Shown here in pieces: positions 52,469-61,787 of a DNA stretch of 64,000 nt. How positions within the stretch are numbered: the first letter of the stretch is position 1; every line of letters starts with the position of its first letter. The DNA is from Marisediminicola antarctica (lineage in GTDB: Bacteria; Actinomycetota; Actinomycetes; Actinomycetales; Microbacteriaceae), in NCBI RefSeq assembly GCF_009930795.1, contig NZ_CP017146.1, forward strand, positions 496,001 through 560,000, given 5' to 3'. Made by a program: the position numbers and the translations under genes. The notes beneath the pieces are model-generated. The model did no database searches and was not told the DNA's origin. It saw nothing but the letters and a program-made list of their open reading frames with translations.

Positions 52469-53992
52469 ATGGAAGAACGCGCTGAATGGGAACTGGTCGT
52501 CATCGGCGGAGGTTCGGCGGGTCTCGTCGCGAGCCGCACGGCCGCGAGCTTCGGCGCCGACACCCTGCTGATCGAGGGGGACCGCCTCGGCGGCGACTGC
52601 CTCTGGACGGGCTGTGTTCCGTCGAAGTCGCTCATCGCCGCGGCATCCGCCCTCACGATCGCGCGCAACTCCCCGCACTTCGGGGTGGAGGCGGACGCCG
52701 TGGAGCTCGACTTCGCCGCGGCCATGCGGCACGTGCACAGTGCGATGCACACGATCGCCCCGGTGGACTCGCCCGAGGTGCTCGCGCTCGCCGGGGTCGA
52801 GGTGCTGCGCGGACACGCTCGCTTCACCGGCCCGCGGTCGCTGAACGTCGAGGGGAGGGAGATCGGTTTCGGACAGGTCATCATCGCCACGGGAGGCTCG
52901 CCCGCGGTCCCGAAGATCGACGGAATCGGCAGCGTCGAGGTGCTCACGAGCGCGACGGTGTGGGACCTCACCGCGCTGCCGGAACGCCTCGTCGTGCTCG
53001 GCGGCGGAGCGGTCGGATGCGAGATCGCGCAGGCGATGGCGCGATTCGGGTCGGTCGTGACGATCGTGCACCGCGGGGACAGGCTGCTGGTCAAGGAGGC
53101 GCCGCGCGCGAGCGCGATCGTGCAGGCGGCGCTTGAGGCCGACGGGGTCACCGTGCTCACCGGGCGCCAGGCGGCCTCGATCTCCGGCGACGGCGACGGC
53201 GACGGCGACCGTGACCGCCGCGGCCTCGGCGGCGGCGACGGTGACCGTGACCGCCGCGGCCCGGGCGGCGGCCGTAGCGGCGCGGTGACCCTCGATGACG
53301 GCACCGTGGTGCCGTTCGACGCGATCCTCGCCGCGATCGGTCGGGCGCCCAACACGGGCTCGCTCGATGCGGACCGGGCGGGGGTCGAGCTCGATGAGGC
53401 CGGCAACGTGGTTGTCAACGCTCGGCTGCGTACTGCGAACCCGCGCATCTGGGCGGCCGGAGATGTGACCCCCCTGCCCAAGTTCACCCACACGGCCGGG
53501 ATGAATGGCAGCATCGCCGCCTCGAACGCGGTACTCGGGCTGTTCCGCACGATTGACTCCACTGCGGTGCCGCGGGTGACGTTCACGCATCCGGAGGTCG
53601 GCTCGGTCGGCATCGTCCAGGCGGATGCTGCCGCGCAGGGCCTCATCGCGCGCACGATCGAGCACGAACACGTCGACCGGGCTATCGCCGAGGGTGCGAT
53701 CGGCGGCTACACGCAGCTGCTTGTGGACAAGAGGGGGAAGATTCGCGGCGCGACGATTGTCGGCCCGCGGGCGGGGGAAAGCCTGGGCGAGGTGAGCCTC
53801 GCGATCTCCCGCGGCCTCACGACGAGCGACATTGCGGGAACGACGCACGCGTATCCGACCTTTAGTGACGCCGTCTGGAACGCCGCCGTCGCCGACGTGC
53901 GTGCCCGGCTCAACCAGGGCGCGACGAAGGTCGCAACGACGGCACTGAGGCGGCTGCGCCGGTGGCGGCTGCGCCGGTGGCGGCTGCGCTGA
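52469..53992 (+). CDS. MerA/Lpd-like FAD-dependent disulfide oxidoreductase with an Asp/Gly/Arg insertion
   Basis: 507-residue flavoprotein of the pyridine nucleotide-disulfide family. FAD motif IGGGSAGLVASRTAA; redox Cys pair in GGDCLWTGCVPSKS; NAD motif LGGGAVGCEIAQAMARFG; second FAD block IWAAGDVTPLPKF; dimerisation domain ending THAYPTFSDAV. An atypical GDGDGDGDRDRRGLGGG repeat of about 30 residues interrupts the NAD-binding domain, encoded by an in-frame DNA repeat near 53188-53280. C-terminus has RRWRL repeats. Mercuric reductase, lipoamide dehydrogenase and other disulfide reductases remain options. Confidence 0.9.
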   Translation: MEERAEWELVVIGGGSAGLVASRTAASFGADTLLIEGDRLGGDCLWTGCVPSKSLIAAASALTIARNSPHFGVEADAVELDFAAAMRHVHSAMHTIAPVDSPEVLALAGVEVLRGHARFTGPRSLNVEGREIGFGQVIIATGGSPAVPKIDGIGSVEVLTSATVWDLTALPERLVVLGGGAVGCEIAQAMARFGSVVTIVHRGDRLLVKEAPRASAIVQAALEADGVTVLTGRQAASISGDGDGDGDRDRRGLGGGDGDRDRRGPGGGRSGAVTLDDGTVVPFDAILAAIGRAPNTGSLDADRAGVELDEAGNVVVNARLRTANPRIWAAGDVTPLPKFTHTAGMNGSIAASNAVLGLFRTIDSTAVPRVTFTHPEVGSVGIVQADAAAQGLIARTIEHEHVDRAIAEGAIGGYTQLLVDKRGKIRGATIVGPRAGESLGEVSLAISRGLTTSDIAGTTHAYPTFSDAVWNAAVADVRARLNQGATKVATTALRRLRRWRLRRWRLR

Positions 53993-54435
53993 GTCCGGCA
54001 GCGTTGGCACCGCATCCGTCCCTTCCCCGTGCCAAATGAAGGCTATTCCGGCGCTCCGGACTGAGTGTGGTGCGATCGGGCGTCGACTGTGGTCTGAAGT
54101 GCCTTCATCGGGCATGGGGGGCGGAGCGGCGGGAGTCGGAGCGGCGGGAGTGGGGCCGCGCGCCCGGGTGCGCTCTCAACTGGCAGGGTGCGCCGAGTAC
54201 GGAGTTCTGGCTGTTGAGACGTGTGGAGGAGCGACCACTATTGCGTAGTCGGTGCATCTGCGCGGCTCAGCGGAGGCTGCGGTAGTGCGCGAGGGTGCGC
54301 TGCTCAACTGGCAGGGTGCGCGAGGGTGCGCCTGGGTGCGCTGCTCGACTGGCAGGGTGCGCCGAGTACGGAGTTGTGGCTGTTGAGAGGCGTGGGGGAG
54401 CGACCACTATTGCGTAGTCGGCGCATCTGCGCGGC
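53993..54435. other. repeat-rich intergenic region between the reductase and the CDP-alcohol enzyme
   Basis: 443 bases without a convincing gene. It contains two copies of a ~104-base unit (see 54181-54453) with a GCGCTGCTCGACTGGCAGGG-type spacer between, and smaller GGGCGGAGCGGCGGGAGTCGG repeats near 54118-54150. Open frames across it have no recognisable domain. Confidence 0.6.
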
Positions 54436-54453
54436 TCAGCGGAGGCTGCGGTA
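54181..54453 (+). repeat. duplicated ~104-bp unit, period 169
   Basis: Unit 1 (54181-54284) and unit 2 (54350-54453) both begin TGGCAGGGTGCGCCGAGTAC and end GGCTCAGCGGAGGCTGCGGTA, with few differences. The inner part, GAGTACGGAGTT...GCGACCACTATTGCGTAGTC, can fold back. A shorter relative is at 20865-20929. Confidence 0.85.
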
Positions 54454-55080
54454 TCCCACGACGATGCGCTGTACGGCGCTCACCGCCACGAACACGCCCC
54501 AGACCACGGCGATCTGCCAGGCGAGAAACGGCACGACGAGCCACAGGCTGTGCACGATGATCGTCTCGGTCCCCTCGGCGATGCGGCCGAGGAACGAGAG
54601 CGAGCGTCCGTCATCGATACGCCGCCCGGTGCGCTCGGCGGTCGACGAGAACGCGAGGAACGCGCTGCCGTTCACGTAGTAGGTGAGCAGCACCAGCGCG
54701 AACGGCCACCATGGGGCGTCGAATGCGACGCTGGCTCCGACGGCGACCCCGAACACGGTCGCGCCATAGACGACGAAGTCGCTGACGATGTCGAGGAAGC
54801 CACCCGCCTCGCTCGATCCGCCGGCTCCTGCATCCTCGCGCGAGCGCCGCAGCCGGGCGAGGGACCCGTCGAGCCCGTCGAGGATGCGGGAGGCAAGCCA
54901 CAGCAGGAGGGCGAGCCACCAGAGGGTGAGGGCGGCGGCAAGAGCGCTCGCGAGCCCGAGCACAAGCCCGGCGATGGTGAGGCGGTCGGGGCTGATCCAG
55001 GGCCGGTCGATGGCGGACGCGACCGAGGTGAGCGGCTTGTCGATCAGGCGGCGGACGTGGGAGTCAAGCATCCGGCTCAC
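54436..55080 (-). CDS. CDP-alcohol phosphatidyltransferase family protein
   Basis: 214-residue membrane enzyme; DRLTIAGLVLGLASALA then RILDGLDGSLARLRRSRED...GGFLDIVSD, with a Gly/Ser-rich stretch inserted between the first and last Asp motifs. The GTG at 55080 lies inside the 3' end of the TVP38-family gene (overlap 17 bases); ATG at 55071 is an alternative. Substrate unknown; phosphatidylglycerol- or inositol-type chemistry is implied by family. Confidence 0.86.
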   Translation of the reverse strand: MSRMLDSHVRRLIDKPLTSVASAIDRPWISPDRLTIAGLVLGLASALAAALTLWWLALLLWLASRILDGLDGSLARLRRSREDAGAGGSSEAGGFLDIVSDFVVYGATVFGVAVGASVAFDAPWWPFALVLLTYYVNGSAFLAFSSTAERTGRRIDDGRSLSFLGRIAEGTETIIVHSLWLVVPFLAWQIAVVWGVFVAVSAVQRIVVGYRSLR

Positions 55081-55864
55081 CCGGGACCGGCGCCTGGGCC
55101 GGCGCCTGGGCCGGCGCCTGGGCCTGGACCTGCGCCGGGGCCGGGACCTGGGGCTGGGTTGGCGCTGGGCTTGGGGTCTGTGTCCGAGTCTGGGGTGGGA
55201 CTGAAGCGCCGCCGCGCCGCATCCGGATCCCGACGATCGCCCCCGCGATGCTCAGAGCGCCCAGGGTGCCGACCGCAACATAAAGCCCTGGGCCGGGCTC
55301 AAAGCCGAAACCGCCGACCGCGACGAAGGCGAGGGTGCCGGGGATGATGCCGAGCATCGTGCCGATCGCGTAGTCGCGGCGACGCACGGAGGTGAGCCCC
55401 GCGGTGTAGTTGATCACGGTGAACGGCAGCACAGGAATGAGACGCGCACCGATGATGCTGGCGAGGCCGCGGCGGCGGAGGATCTCGTCGATGCGCTCGA
55501 CCCTCGCCCCGGTGAACCGCTCGACGGCGTCTCGACCGAGTCCCCGACCGATAGCGAACGCGAGCGCGGCACCGAGCAGCGCGCCGAGGTAGACCAGCAG
55601 CGCGCCGAGCGCGAAGCCCCAGATGATCCCCGCCGCGATGCTCAGTACGCTCTTCGGCACGGGGGCCAGCGTCGCGAGGCCGTAAACGAGGGCGAAACCG
55701 ATTGCGCCGGGCCAGCCTGCGGCTTCCGCCGCGGTCCTGATCTCATCCAGGCCGGGCAACTCCAGAGCGACCCCAACCGACACCGCCACGGCTACGAACG
55801 CCAGAAAGGCGGCGAGCTTCAGGAGAGCCCTGCGCCGGGCGCTCGTGTCGACACGAGCGTTCAT
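55064..55864 (-). CDS. TVP38/TMEM64 family membrane protein
   Basis: 266-residue DedA/SNARE-associated-type membrane protein: PVPKSVLSIAAGIIWGFALG, GARLIPVLPFTVINYTAGLTS with conserved Pro/Arg, then a Pro-Ala-Gln repeat tail (QAQAPAQAPA) of 40 residues that is low complexity. Related proteins may act in lipid scrambling or polyprenyl-phosphate recycling. ATG at 55864 follows GGAGG. Co-directional and overlapping with the CDP-alcohol enzyme. Confidence 0.87.
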   Translation of the reverse strand: MNARVDTSARRRALLKLAAFLAFVAVAVSVGVALELPGLDEIRTAAEAAGWPGAIGFALVYGLATLAPVPKSVLSIAAGIIWGFALGALLVYLGALLGAALAFAIGRGLGRDAVERFTGARVERIDEILRRRGLASIIGARLIPVLPFTVINYTAGLTSVRRRDYAIGTMLGIIPGTLAFVAVGGFGFEPGPGLYVAVGTLGALSIAGAIVGIRMRRGGASVPPQTRTQTPSPAPTQPQVPAPAQVQAQAPAQAPAQAPVPGEPDA

Positions 55865-55896
55865 GTCGAACCTCCGCCTGACATCAGATACCCACT

Positions 55897-55909
55897 GTAA
55901 GTGGCTTAC
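55897..55909 (+). promoter_or_regulatory. GTAAG-TGG-CTTAC dyad in the divergent promoter
   Basis: Inverted repeat between the TVP38 gene and the YnjB-like binding protein gene, 72 bases before the GTG start of the latter. Candidate operator for either transcript; no regulator is adjacent. Confidence 0.35.
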
Positions 55910-55980
55910 TGTATCCGAGTGATCTGTTCGGGCAAGAGCACCCCCACCGACCGAGCATCACCTTCAAGGAGCCGAACGCC

Positions 55981-57240
55981 GTGACTCAGTCCTCCCTTCG
56001 CCGAACGTCGCTGACGCGCCGGGCGAAGGTCGCCGCCGCCGTGGGCCTCCTCGCCCTCACCGGATGCTCCGCGCCAAACTCCGAGGCCGCGACGCACGAT
56101 TTCGCCAGCTGGGACGAGGTCGTGAGCGCAGCCGAGGGGCAGACCGTGCAGCTGTGGATGTATGGCGGCGACCAACAGGGCAACGCCTATATCGACGACG
56201 TGCTCGCCCCCGCCGTCGCCGAGCAGGGCGTCACCCTCGAGCGCGTGCCCGTCACCGACACCGCCGACGCCCTGAACCGGGTGCTCTCGGAGCTGCAGGC
56301 CGGACGCACCGCTGACGGCACGGTCGACCTGATCTGGGTCAATGGGGCCAACTTCTCCACCGGCAAGGAGGCCGGGGCATGGCTGTGCGACTGGACGAGC
56401 CTGCTGCCGAACATGGACAAGACCGCGGTCGACGACCCGCTGCTGAGCGACGACTTCGGAACCCCCGTCGACGGATGCGAGGTGCCGTGGCACAAGGCGC
56501 AGTTCACCATCGCCTACAACTCGGACATCATCGAGAACCCGCCGACGAGCCTCGCGGGCGTGCTCGACTGGGCCCGCGCGCATCCGGGACGCTTCACCTA
56601 CCCCGCCCCGCCCGACTTCACCGGATCGGTGTTCACCCGCCAGGTGCTCTACAGCGTCTCCGGCGGCTACGAGAATGTTCCGCTCACCTACGACCAGGAA
56701 TCGTTCGACGAGCTGTCCCCAGCGCTCTACGAGAAGCTCGTCGACCTTGCCCCCTCGCTCTGGCGCGCCGGCGACACCTACCCTGCGAGCTCCGACGAGC
56801 TCAACCAGCTCTACGCCGACGGGCAGGTCGACATGACCATGACCTACGGCCCGGCCACCCTGACCGACCTCGTCGCGGGTGGCGTCTACCCTGCCGGGAC
56901 CAGGATCCTCACCCTCGACGAGGGCACCGTTGGCAACGCGAGCTTTCTCGGCCTGCCGTCCAACGCCGAGTCCCGTGCCGGAGCGATGGTCGTCGCGAAT
57001 ACGGCGCTCTCGGTCGAGCAGCAGGTCGCGAAGGCCGACCCCGAGGCCTGGGGCCAATTCACGGTGCTCGACTACGACTCCCTCGCATCGGCCGAGCAGG
57101 CGCTGTTCGATGCGCTGCCGAAGTCGCTCGTGGTGCCGAGTTACGACATCCTGTCGACGAACGCGAACCCCGAGCTGTCCGCCGCGTGGGTGCCGCCCCT
57201 TGACGAGGGCTGGCGAACGAGAGTGCTCGGCGCCCGCTAG
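55981..57240 (+). CDS. ynjB: YnjB-like ABC transporter substrate-binding lipoprotein
   Basis: 419-residue solute-binding protein with lipobox LALTGC. It resembles E. coli YnjB, whose ligand is unknown: QLWMYGGDQQGNAYIDD, WVNGANFSTGKEAG and VPWHKAQFTIAYN are family blocks. GTG start at 55981. First of four genes forming a complete transporter. Confidence 0.9.
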   Translation: MTQSSLRRTSLTRRAKVAAAVGLLALTGCSAPNSEAATHDFASWDEVVSAAEGQTVQLWMYGGDQQGNAYIDDVLAPAVAEQGVTLERVPVTDTADALNRVLSELQAGRTADGTVDLIWVNGANFSTGKEAGAWLCDWTSLLPNMDKTAVDDPLLSDDFGTPVDGCEVPWHKAQFTIAYNSDIIENPPTSLAGVLDWARAHPGRFTYPAPPDFTGSVFTRQVLYSVSGGYENVPLTYDQESFDELSPALYEKLVDLAPSLWRAGDTYPASSDELNQLYADGQVDMTMTYGPATLTDLVAGGVYPAGTRILTLDEGTVGNASFLGLPSNAESRAGAMVVANTALSVEQQVAKADPEAWGQFTVLDYDSLASAEQALFDALPKSLVVPSYDILSTNANPELSAAWVPPLDEGWRTRVLGAR

Positions 57241-57255
57241 GCGACCGGTCCACGC

Positions 57256-58134
57256 ATGAGTCTCGCGCCGCTTCGGGGCCGCACGGCTGCGGCCGGGCGG
57301 CCGGGGCTGCGCGGCACGCTGCTCATTCTGCCCGCCGTCGTCCCCGCCCTGTTCGTGCTCGGCGGCGGAATCGGGGCGGCCGTCGCGCAGAGCCTCGGGC
57401 TGCTCCCGCTCATCGGCCCGGTGCGGTTGAGCCTCGACGCCTACACGGCGCAGTCCGGCGCGCTGCCGGTATCGATCGCGGTGTCGCTCGGCATCGCGAC
57501 GGCATCCACCGCGATCGCCGCGGTCGTCGGCTTCGCCGCGGCCCTCGTGATCGTCTCCGGCCGCTGGGGCGGGCGGATCGTCGCGGCCATCAGCGCTGCG
57601 ACCGTGACGATGCCGCACCTCATCGGCGCCGCCGCGATCGGCCTGCTCCTCGCCGACTCCGGCCTGCTTCCCCGGCTCCTCGGCATCGACGCGGATGCCT
57701 GGCCCCGGCTCGTCGGCGGACCGTGGTGGGTGGCCGTCGTCGCCGAATACGCGTGGAAGGAGTCCGCCTTCGTCGCGCTCGTCGTCGCCGGCACCCTCGC
57801 CACCCGGGTCGCGAGCTTCGACGAGACGGCGGCGCTGCTCGGCGCCGGACGCCTCGCGCGGCTGCGGTTCGTGATGATCCCGCTCTGCCTGCCCGCCCTC
57901 GTCGTTTCGTCCACGATCGTGTTCGTCTATACGCTCGGCTCCTACGAGGTCGCCTGGCTTCTCGGCCGCAGCTACCCCGAACCGCTGCCGGTCATGGCGC
58001 TGCGGCTCTTCGGCTCGATCACCCTCACCGCCCGCCCCGAGGCTGCCGCCGTCGCGGTCGTCACCACGGCGATCTCCCTCGCCGTCGTCGCGCTCGCCTT
58101 CCTCGCCCTGCGCCGCACTGCGCTGTGGAGGTGA
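57256..58134 (+). CDS. ynjC: YnjC-like ABC transporter permease, first part
   Basis: 292-residue permease with about six transmembrane segments and the EAA-type loop DETAALLGAGRLARLRFVMIP. E. coli YnjC is a single longer protein with two halves; here the halves are separate genes, this and the next. Confidence 0.86.
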   Translation: MSLAPLRGRTAAAGRPGLRGTLLILPAVVPALFVLGGGIGAAVAQSLGLLPLIGPVRLSLDAYTAQSGALPVSIAVSLGIATASTAIAAVVGFAAALVIVSGRWGGRIVAAISAATVTMPHLIGAAAIGLLLADSGLLPRLLGIDADAWPRLVGGPWWVAVVAEYAWKESAFVALVVAGTLATRVASFDETAALLGAGRLARLRFVMIPLCLPALVVSSTIVFVYTLGSYEVAWLLGRSYPEPLPVMALRLFGSITLTARPEAAAVAVVTTAISLAVVALAFLALRRTALWR

Positions 58135-58141
58135 GTGCGCG

Positions 58142-59116
58142 ATGAGCCTCCAGGCCCGTTCCCTCACCGCCGACCCCCAGCGGGCGGATGCCGGTCGGCT
58201 GCGCCTTCCCGGAGACCCCGGCTCCCGGCTGACCGACTCGCGCGGCGCCGGCCGGGTTGGGCGGGTGCTCAGCGCGACGCTGCTCGCCGCCTGGTTCCTC
58301 GTGCCGCTCGTTCCCCTCGCGCTCTGGGCGTTCGCGGACCGGTGGTCGTTCCCGGAGGTGCTGCCCACGGTGTGGGGAATCGACGGCCTCGAGTCGGCAA
58401 TCGCGCAGGGTGCCGTGCCCGCCTTCTGGCGTTCGCTCGCGCTCGGCCTCGTCGTCGCTGCGATCGCGACGCCGCTCGGCGCCGCGGCGGCACGGGCGCT
58501 CACCATGGGCGTGGTGCGCTGGCCGCGCGCCGTCGGCCTCGTGCTGCTCGCACCGATCGCACTGCCGCCGTTCGCCGCCGTCATGGGGCTCAACGTGGTG
58601 CTGCTGCGCGCCTACGTGCCGCCACTTGTCGGCCTCGTGCTCGTTCTCGTCGTCATCGCGCTGCCTTACACGACCTTCGCGATGCGCGTCGCCTACGCGG
58701 CCCACGACATCCGGTTCGAGGAAGAGGCACGCACCCTCGGGGCCTCGCCGTGGACCGTGCTCTGGCGGATACACATCCCGCTCGTCGCCCCCGCCCTCGC
58801 CCGGGCGGCGTTCCTTGCGTTCCTTGTCGGCTGGAGCGACTACATCGTGACGGTCATCATCGGCGGCGGCGCCGTCGTGACCCTCCCACTCGTGATCGCC
58901 TCGAGTGCCGCCGGCATCGGCAACGACTCGGCCGTCGCAATCCTCTCGCTCACCGCGATCCTGCCGCCGCTCATGCTGCTCCTGCTGCTCGGTCTCGCCG
59001 GCCGCCGAGGCGCCGGCCGCCGAGGCGCCCGCCCCCGCCGGCGCCGACCCGCTCCCGATCCGATCGGCCCGCGCACTGCCCGGTCCCGACTGCACGAGAC
59101 TGGAGCCACCCGATGA
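58142..59116 (+). CDS. YnjC-like ABC transporter permease, second part
   Basis: 324-residue permease: VLLAPIALPPFAAVMGLN, EEARTLGASPWTVLWRIHIP (EAA loop). The C-terminus is Ala/Arg/Pro-rich (RRGAGRRGARP). Seven bases after the preceding gene and overlapping the ATPase start by four bases. Confidence 0.87.
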   Translation: MSLQARSLTADPQRADAGRLRLPGDPGSRLTDSRGAGRVGRVLSATLLAAWFLVPLVPLALWAFADRWSFPEVLPTVWGIDGLESAIAQGAVPAFWRSLALGLVVAAIATPLGAAAARALTMGVVRWPRAVGLVLLAPIALPPFAAVMGLNVVLLRAYVPPLVGLVLVLVVIALPYTTFAMRVAYAAHDIRFEEEARTLGASPWTVLWRIHIPLVAPALARAAFLAFLVGWSDYIVTVIIGGGAVVTLPLVIASSAAGIGNDSAVAILSLTAILPPLMLLLLLGLAGRRGAGRRGARPRRRRPAPDPIGPRTARSRLHETGATR

Positions 59117-60228
59117 CCTCCCACCTTCTCCTCGATGGCGTGTCGAAGCGCTTCTCGAACGACCACGCGCCCGCGCTCGACGCCGTGACCCTGGATGTCG
59201 CCGCGGGCTCCTGCACCGCGATCCTCGGACCGAGCGGCTCGGGAAAGAGCACGATCCTGCGGGTGATGGCCGGCCTCGACCCGGTGACGTCGGGCCAGGT
59301 GCTCGTCGACGGCGTGGATGTCGCTGGCCTCGCCCCCGAGCGCCGCGGGATGGGCATGGTGTTCCAGCGCCCGCTGCTGTTCCCGCACCTGAGCGTGCTC
59401 GACAACGTCGCCTTCGCCGACCGGGTCTCCGGGGTGCCGCGCGCGGTGGCCAGGGTGAACGCCGAGCTGTACCTCGACATGGTGCAGCTCGGTGGCTATG
59501 GGCGGCGGTCGGTGCGGGAGCTCTCCGGCGGGCAGGAGCAGCGCGTCGCGATTGCGAGGGCGCTCGCGGCGCGGCCGCGCGTGCTCCTGCTCGATGAGCC
59601 GTTCAGCGCCCTGGACCCCGAGCTGCGCTCCGACATGCACGCGCTCATCGACGACATCCGTTCCGCCCTGTCGCCGACGATCGTGCTCGTCACCCACGAC
59701 CGCGACGAGGCGTCGGCGGTTGCCGACCGGATCGCTGTGCTGCACGAGGGCGAGCTGCTGCAGCACGATACCGTCGATGGCGTCTACACCCGGCCGGCGT
59801 CGCTGCGCGTCGCGCGGCTGATGGGCGGACTCAACGAGGTGCCTGGGATCATCGTGGACGGCGCTCACGTCTCGGCGCTCGGGCGTGTTCGGCTGGATGC
59901 TGGGCGCGACGTTTCCGATGGCCCCGCGACGCTCGTCGTGCGGCAGGAGGCGGTCGGCGTGCGGGCGCTCGGCGGGGATGCCTTCGGCGCGGATGCGTTC
60001 GGCCGGGATGCGGCCGCTGGCGACGTCGTGGGAAAGGTCACAGGCATCCGTCATCTCGGTCCGCGCCGACTGCTCACGATCAGGTTCGGCGCTGCGGGTG
60101 CCGAGGGTGCCGCCGGCACCGCCGACGTCGAGCTCAACGCGGAGCTGCCGCCCGGACAGGGCGTCGCGGTCGGGTCGCGGGTTGCGGTGACGCTCCCGCC
60201 AGCGGCGGTCTCGACAGTGCGGGCGTAA
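59113..60228 (+). CDS. ynjD: YnjD-like ABC transporter ATP-binding protein
   Basis: 371-residue ATPase: Walker A GPSGSGKST, Q-loop VFQRPLLFPH, signature LSGGQEQR, Walker B LLLDEPF, His-loop VTHDRDEA. C-terminal ~130 residues form an extra TOBE-like regulatory domain. With the three preceding genes this completes an importer of unknown small-molecule substrate (thiamine-like compounds are a guess from related families). Confidence 0.94.
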   Translation: MTSHLLLDGVSKRFSNDHAPALDAVTLDVAAGSCTAILGPSGSGKSTILRVMAGLDPVTSGQVLVDGVDVAGLAPERRGMGMVFQRPLLFPHLSVLDNVAFADRVSGVPRAVARVNAELYLDMVQLGGYGRRSVRELSGGQEQRVAIARALAARPRVLLLDEPFSALDPELRSDMHALIDDIRSALSPTIVLVTHDRDEASAVADRIAVLHEGELLQHDTVDGVYTRPASLRVARLMGGLNEVPGIIVDGAHVSALGRVRLDAGRDVSDGPATLVVRQEAVGVRALGGDAFGADAFGRDAAAGDVVGKVTGIRHLGPRRLLTIRFGAAGAEGAAGTADVELNAELPPGQGVAVGSRVAVTLPPAAVSTVRA

Positions 60229-60235
60229 CCGTACG

Positions 60236-61708
60236 CTACTGGCTCGCCTTGCCGGTCGAGCGCACGGCCGTCAGGCCATCCGGACGCGACACGATCGCCG
60301 GGTCGGCGGCGCTGCGGCCGATGAGCGGGAGGAGCTCACGCAGCCCGATGTTCTCGATCGGGTCGAGCACCGAATGCTGGGTGCAGGCGGGAACGGTGCG
60401 GCCGTCTTCGGGGTGGCTCATCGCGTACATGCACGAGCCGAGGCGCTCCTGCGTCTCCTTGATCTTCGGGTCGTCGCTCGTGATGCCCTGCTCCAGGAGG
60501 GCCCAGGCCGGGGCGACCTCGGCCGCATCCATGAAGTTGTGCACAACGAAGGTCTTGAAGCCGAGCTTGCCCGCGCGGGCCGCGCGGATCATGGCGCCGG
60601 CGCCTCCGGCGCGCTTCACCACCCGGCGGGCCAGCCCGATGAGCGGCGGAATGTCGCCGGGGTGGCCGGCGATCGCGCGAATGATCTTGATCGTCAGGAT
60701 GTGCTTCGGCACGTCGCCGAAGATCATGCCGCCGAAGTGGTCGAGGAACCGGTCGCGCGCCGCGATGTCGCGCGGGTCGTCAGCATCCAACAGCACGGCG
60801 AATCGGCCGTCGACGCGCATCCCCACGGTCGACCTATTGCAGCGGGGATCGCCGAACTGGGTCGCCTTCCACGGGATCCTGTGGCCGGCGCCCTCCTCGA
60901 TCTTGTCCCAGACCGCGTCCATCGTCACCTCGGTGAAGTCCTCCTTCCAGCGGCGGTCGTCGCCGATGAAGGCGGCAGGTTGGAACGACATCATGTTGTA
61001 GGGCATCTCGAGCACATCGCGAGTGACGCTCGCGACCTCGCCGACGTTCGAGGGCGTCACCGTCATGTTGTGGGCGAGGTAGGAGCTGACCCCGTGCTGC
61101 TTCTTGAGGTCGACGAACATTCTCGCGAACGTCTCGCGGAACGGGTTCAGCTCGGCCTCGTTACGGGGCCGCACCGCACCGCGGCGGCCGCGCATGAGCG
61201 AGTCGAAATGGGCGGCGAAGGAGACCTTTGTGAAGCGGGGCTGGCCGTTCTCGTCGAGTACGACGTCGAGCAGGTAGTCGTAGGAGAAGTCGCCGTGGGT
61301 CATCGACATCGGCTCGCGGCCGAACTTGCGCATCGTCAGCAGCGCCTCGGCGTGGTCCTTGGCCGGCAGCAGGCTCACCTCGCCGCCGATCAGCTGCGCG
61401 TGGGCGCGGGGGCCGCGCACCTGATGCAGAAACTCCATCTGCTCGTGCACCTCAGAGAGGGTGTGCTCGCCATCGACGCGCACCTTGTTGGCATCGGCGG
61501 AGTGGTAGCAGGGGGAACAGGTCAGATCGCACTTGGGGAACACGCCGTGGGTGCCCTCGCAGCCGATGGCGCACCGGCCGAGCAGCTGGTTGTCGGTCTT
61601 GACGTGTTCGGGCAGGTCGGCCCAGCGCCTGTCGAGCACGATTCGCGAGTGGGGGTGGATCGGCCGGGTGGCGAGCTCGAAGGCGCGGAGTGACCTCGCG
61701 GCGATCAT
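60236..61708 (-). CDS. radical SAM protein of unknown function
   Basis: 490-residue radical SAM enzyme with KCDLTCSPCYHSAD (three Cys for the 4Fe-4S cluster and AdoMet) near residue 60, preceded by an extra Cys pair (GRCAIGCEG). Later Cys residues (DPRCNRST, ERLGSCMYAM, VPACTQH) might bind further clusters. No tested family match that I can name; it could modify a small molecule or protein. Convergent with the ABC operon and divergent from the acyl-CoA ligase (80-base gap). Confidence 0.88.
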   Translation of the reverse strand: MIAARSLRAFELATRPIHPHSRIVLDRRWADLPEHVKTDNQLLGRCAIGCEGTHGVFPKCDLTCSPCYHSADANKVRVDGEHTLSEVHEQMEFLHQVRGPRAHAQLIGGEVSLLPAKDHAEALLTMRKFGREPMSMTHGDFSYDYLLDVVLDENGQPRFTKVSFAAHFDSLMRGRRGAVRPRNEAELNPFRETFARMFVDLKKQHGVSSYLAHNMTVTPSNVGEVASVTRDVLEMPYNMMSFQPAAFIGDDRRWKEDFTEVTMDAVWDKIEEGAGHRIPWKATQFGDPRCNRSTVGMRVDGRFAVLLDADDPRDIAARDRFLDHFGGMIFGDVPKHILTIKIIRAIAGHPGDIPPLIGLARRVVKRAGGAGAMIRAARAGKLGFKTFVVHNFMDAAEVAPAWALLEQGITSDDPKIKETQERLGSCMYAMSHPEDGRTVPACTQHSVLDPIENIGLRELLPLIGRSAADPAIVSRPDGLTAVRSTGKASQ

Positions 61709-61787
61709 GGGTTCCCTCCTCGCCCTTCGCTCATGCTGGCGCGTGTTCGTTGATTCCTATTGTGGTGCCACGGGGGAGGATGGGGAC

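Noticed and set aside
51719-54115. 798-residue minus-strand frame over the methyltransferase and reductase
   Set aside because: It crosses two well-supported genes in other frames; no motifs.
55906-58593. 895-residue open frame on the minus strand across the YnjB/YnjC genes
   Set aside because: The Asp/Arg/His/Gly-rich product with no domain is an antisense shadow of high-GC coding DNA; the plus-strand genes have clear domains, lipobox and EAA motifs.
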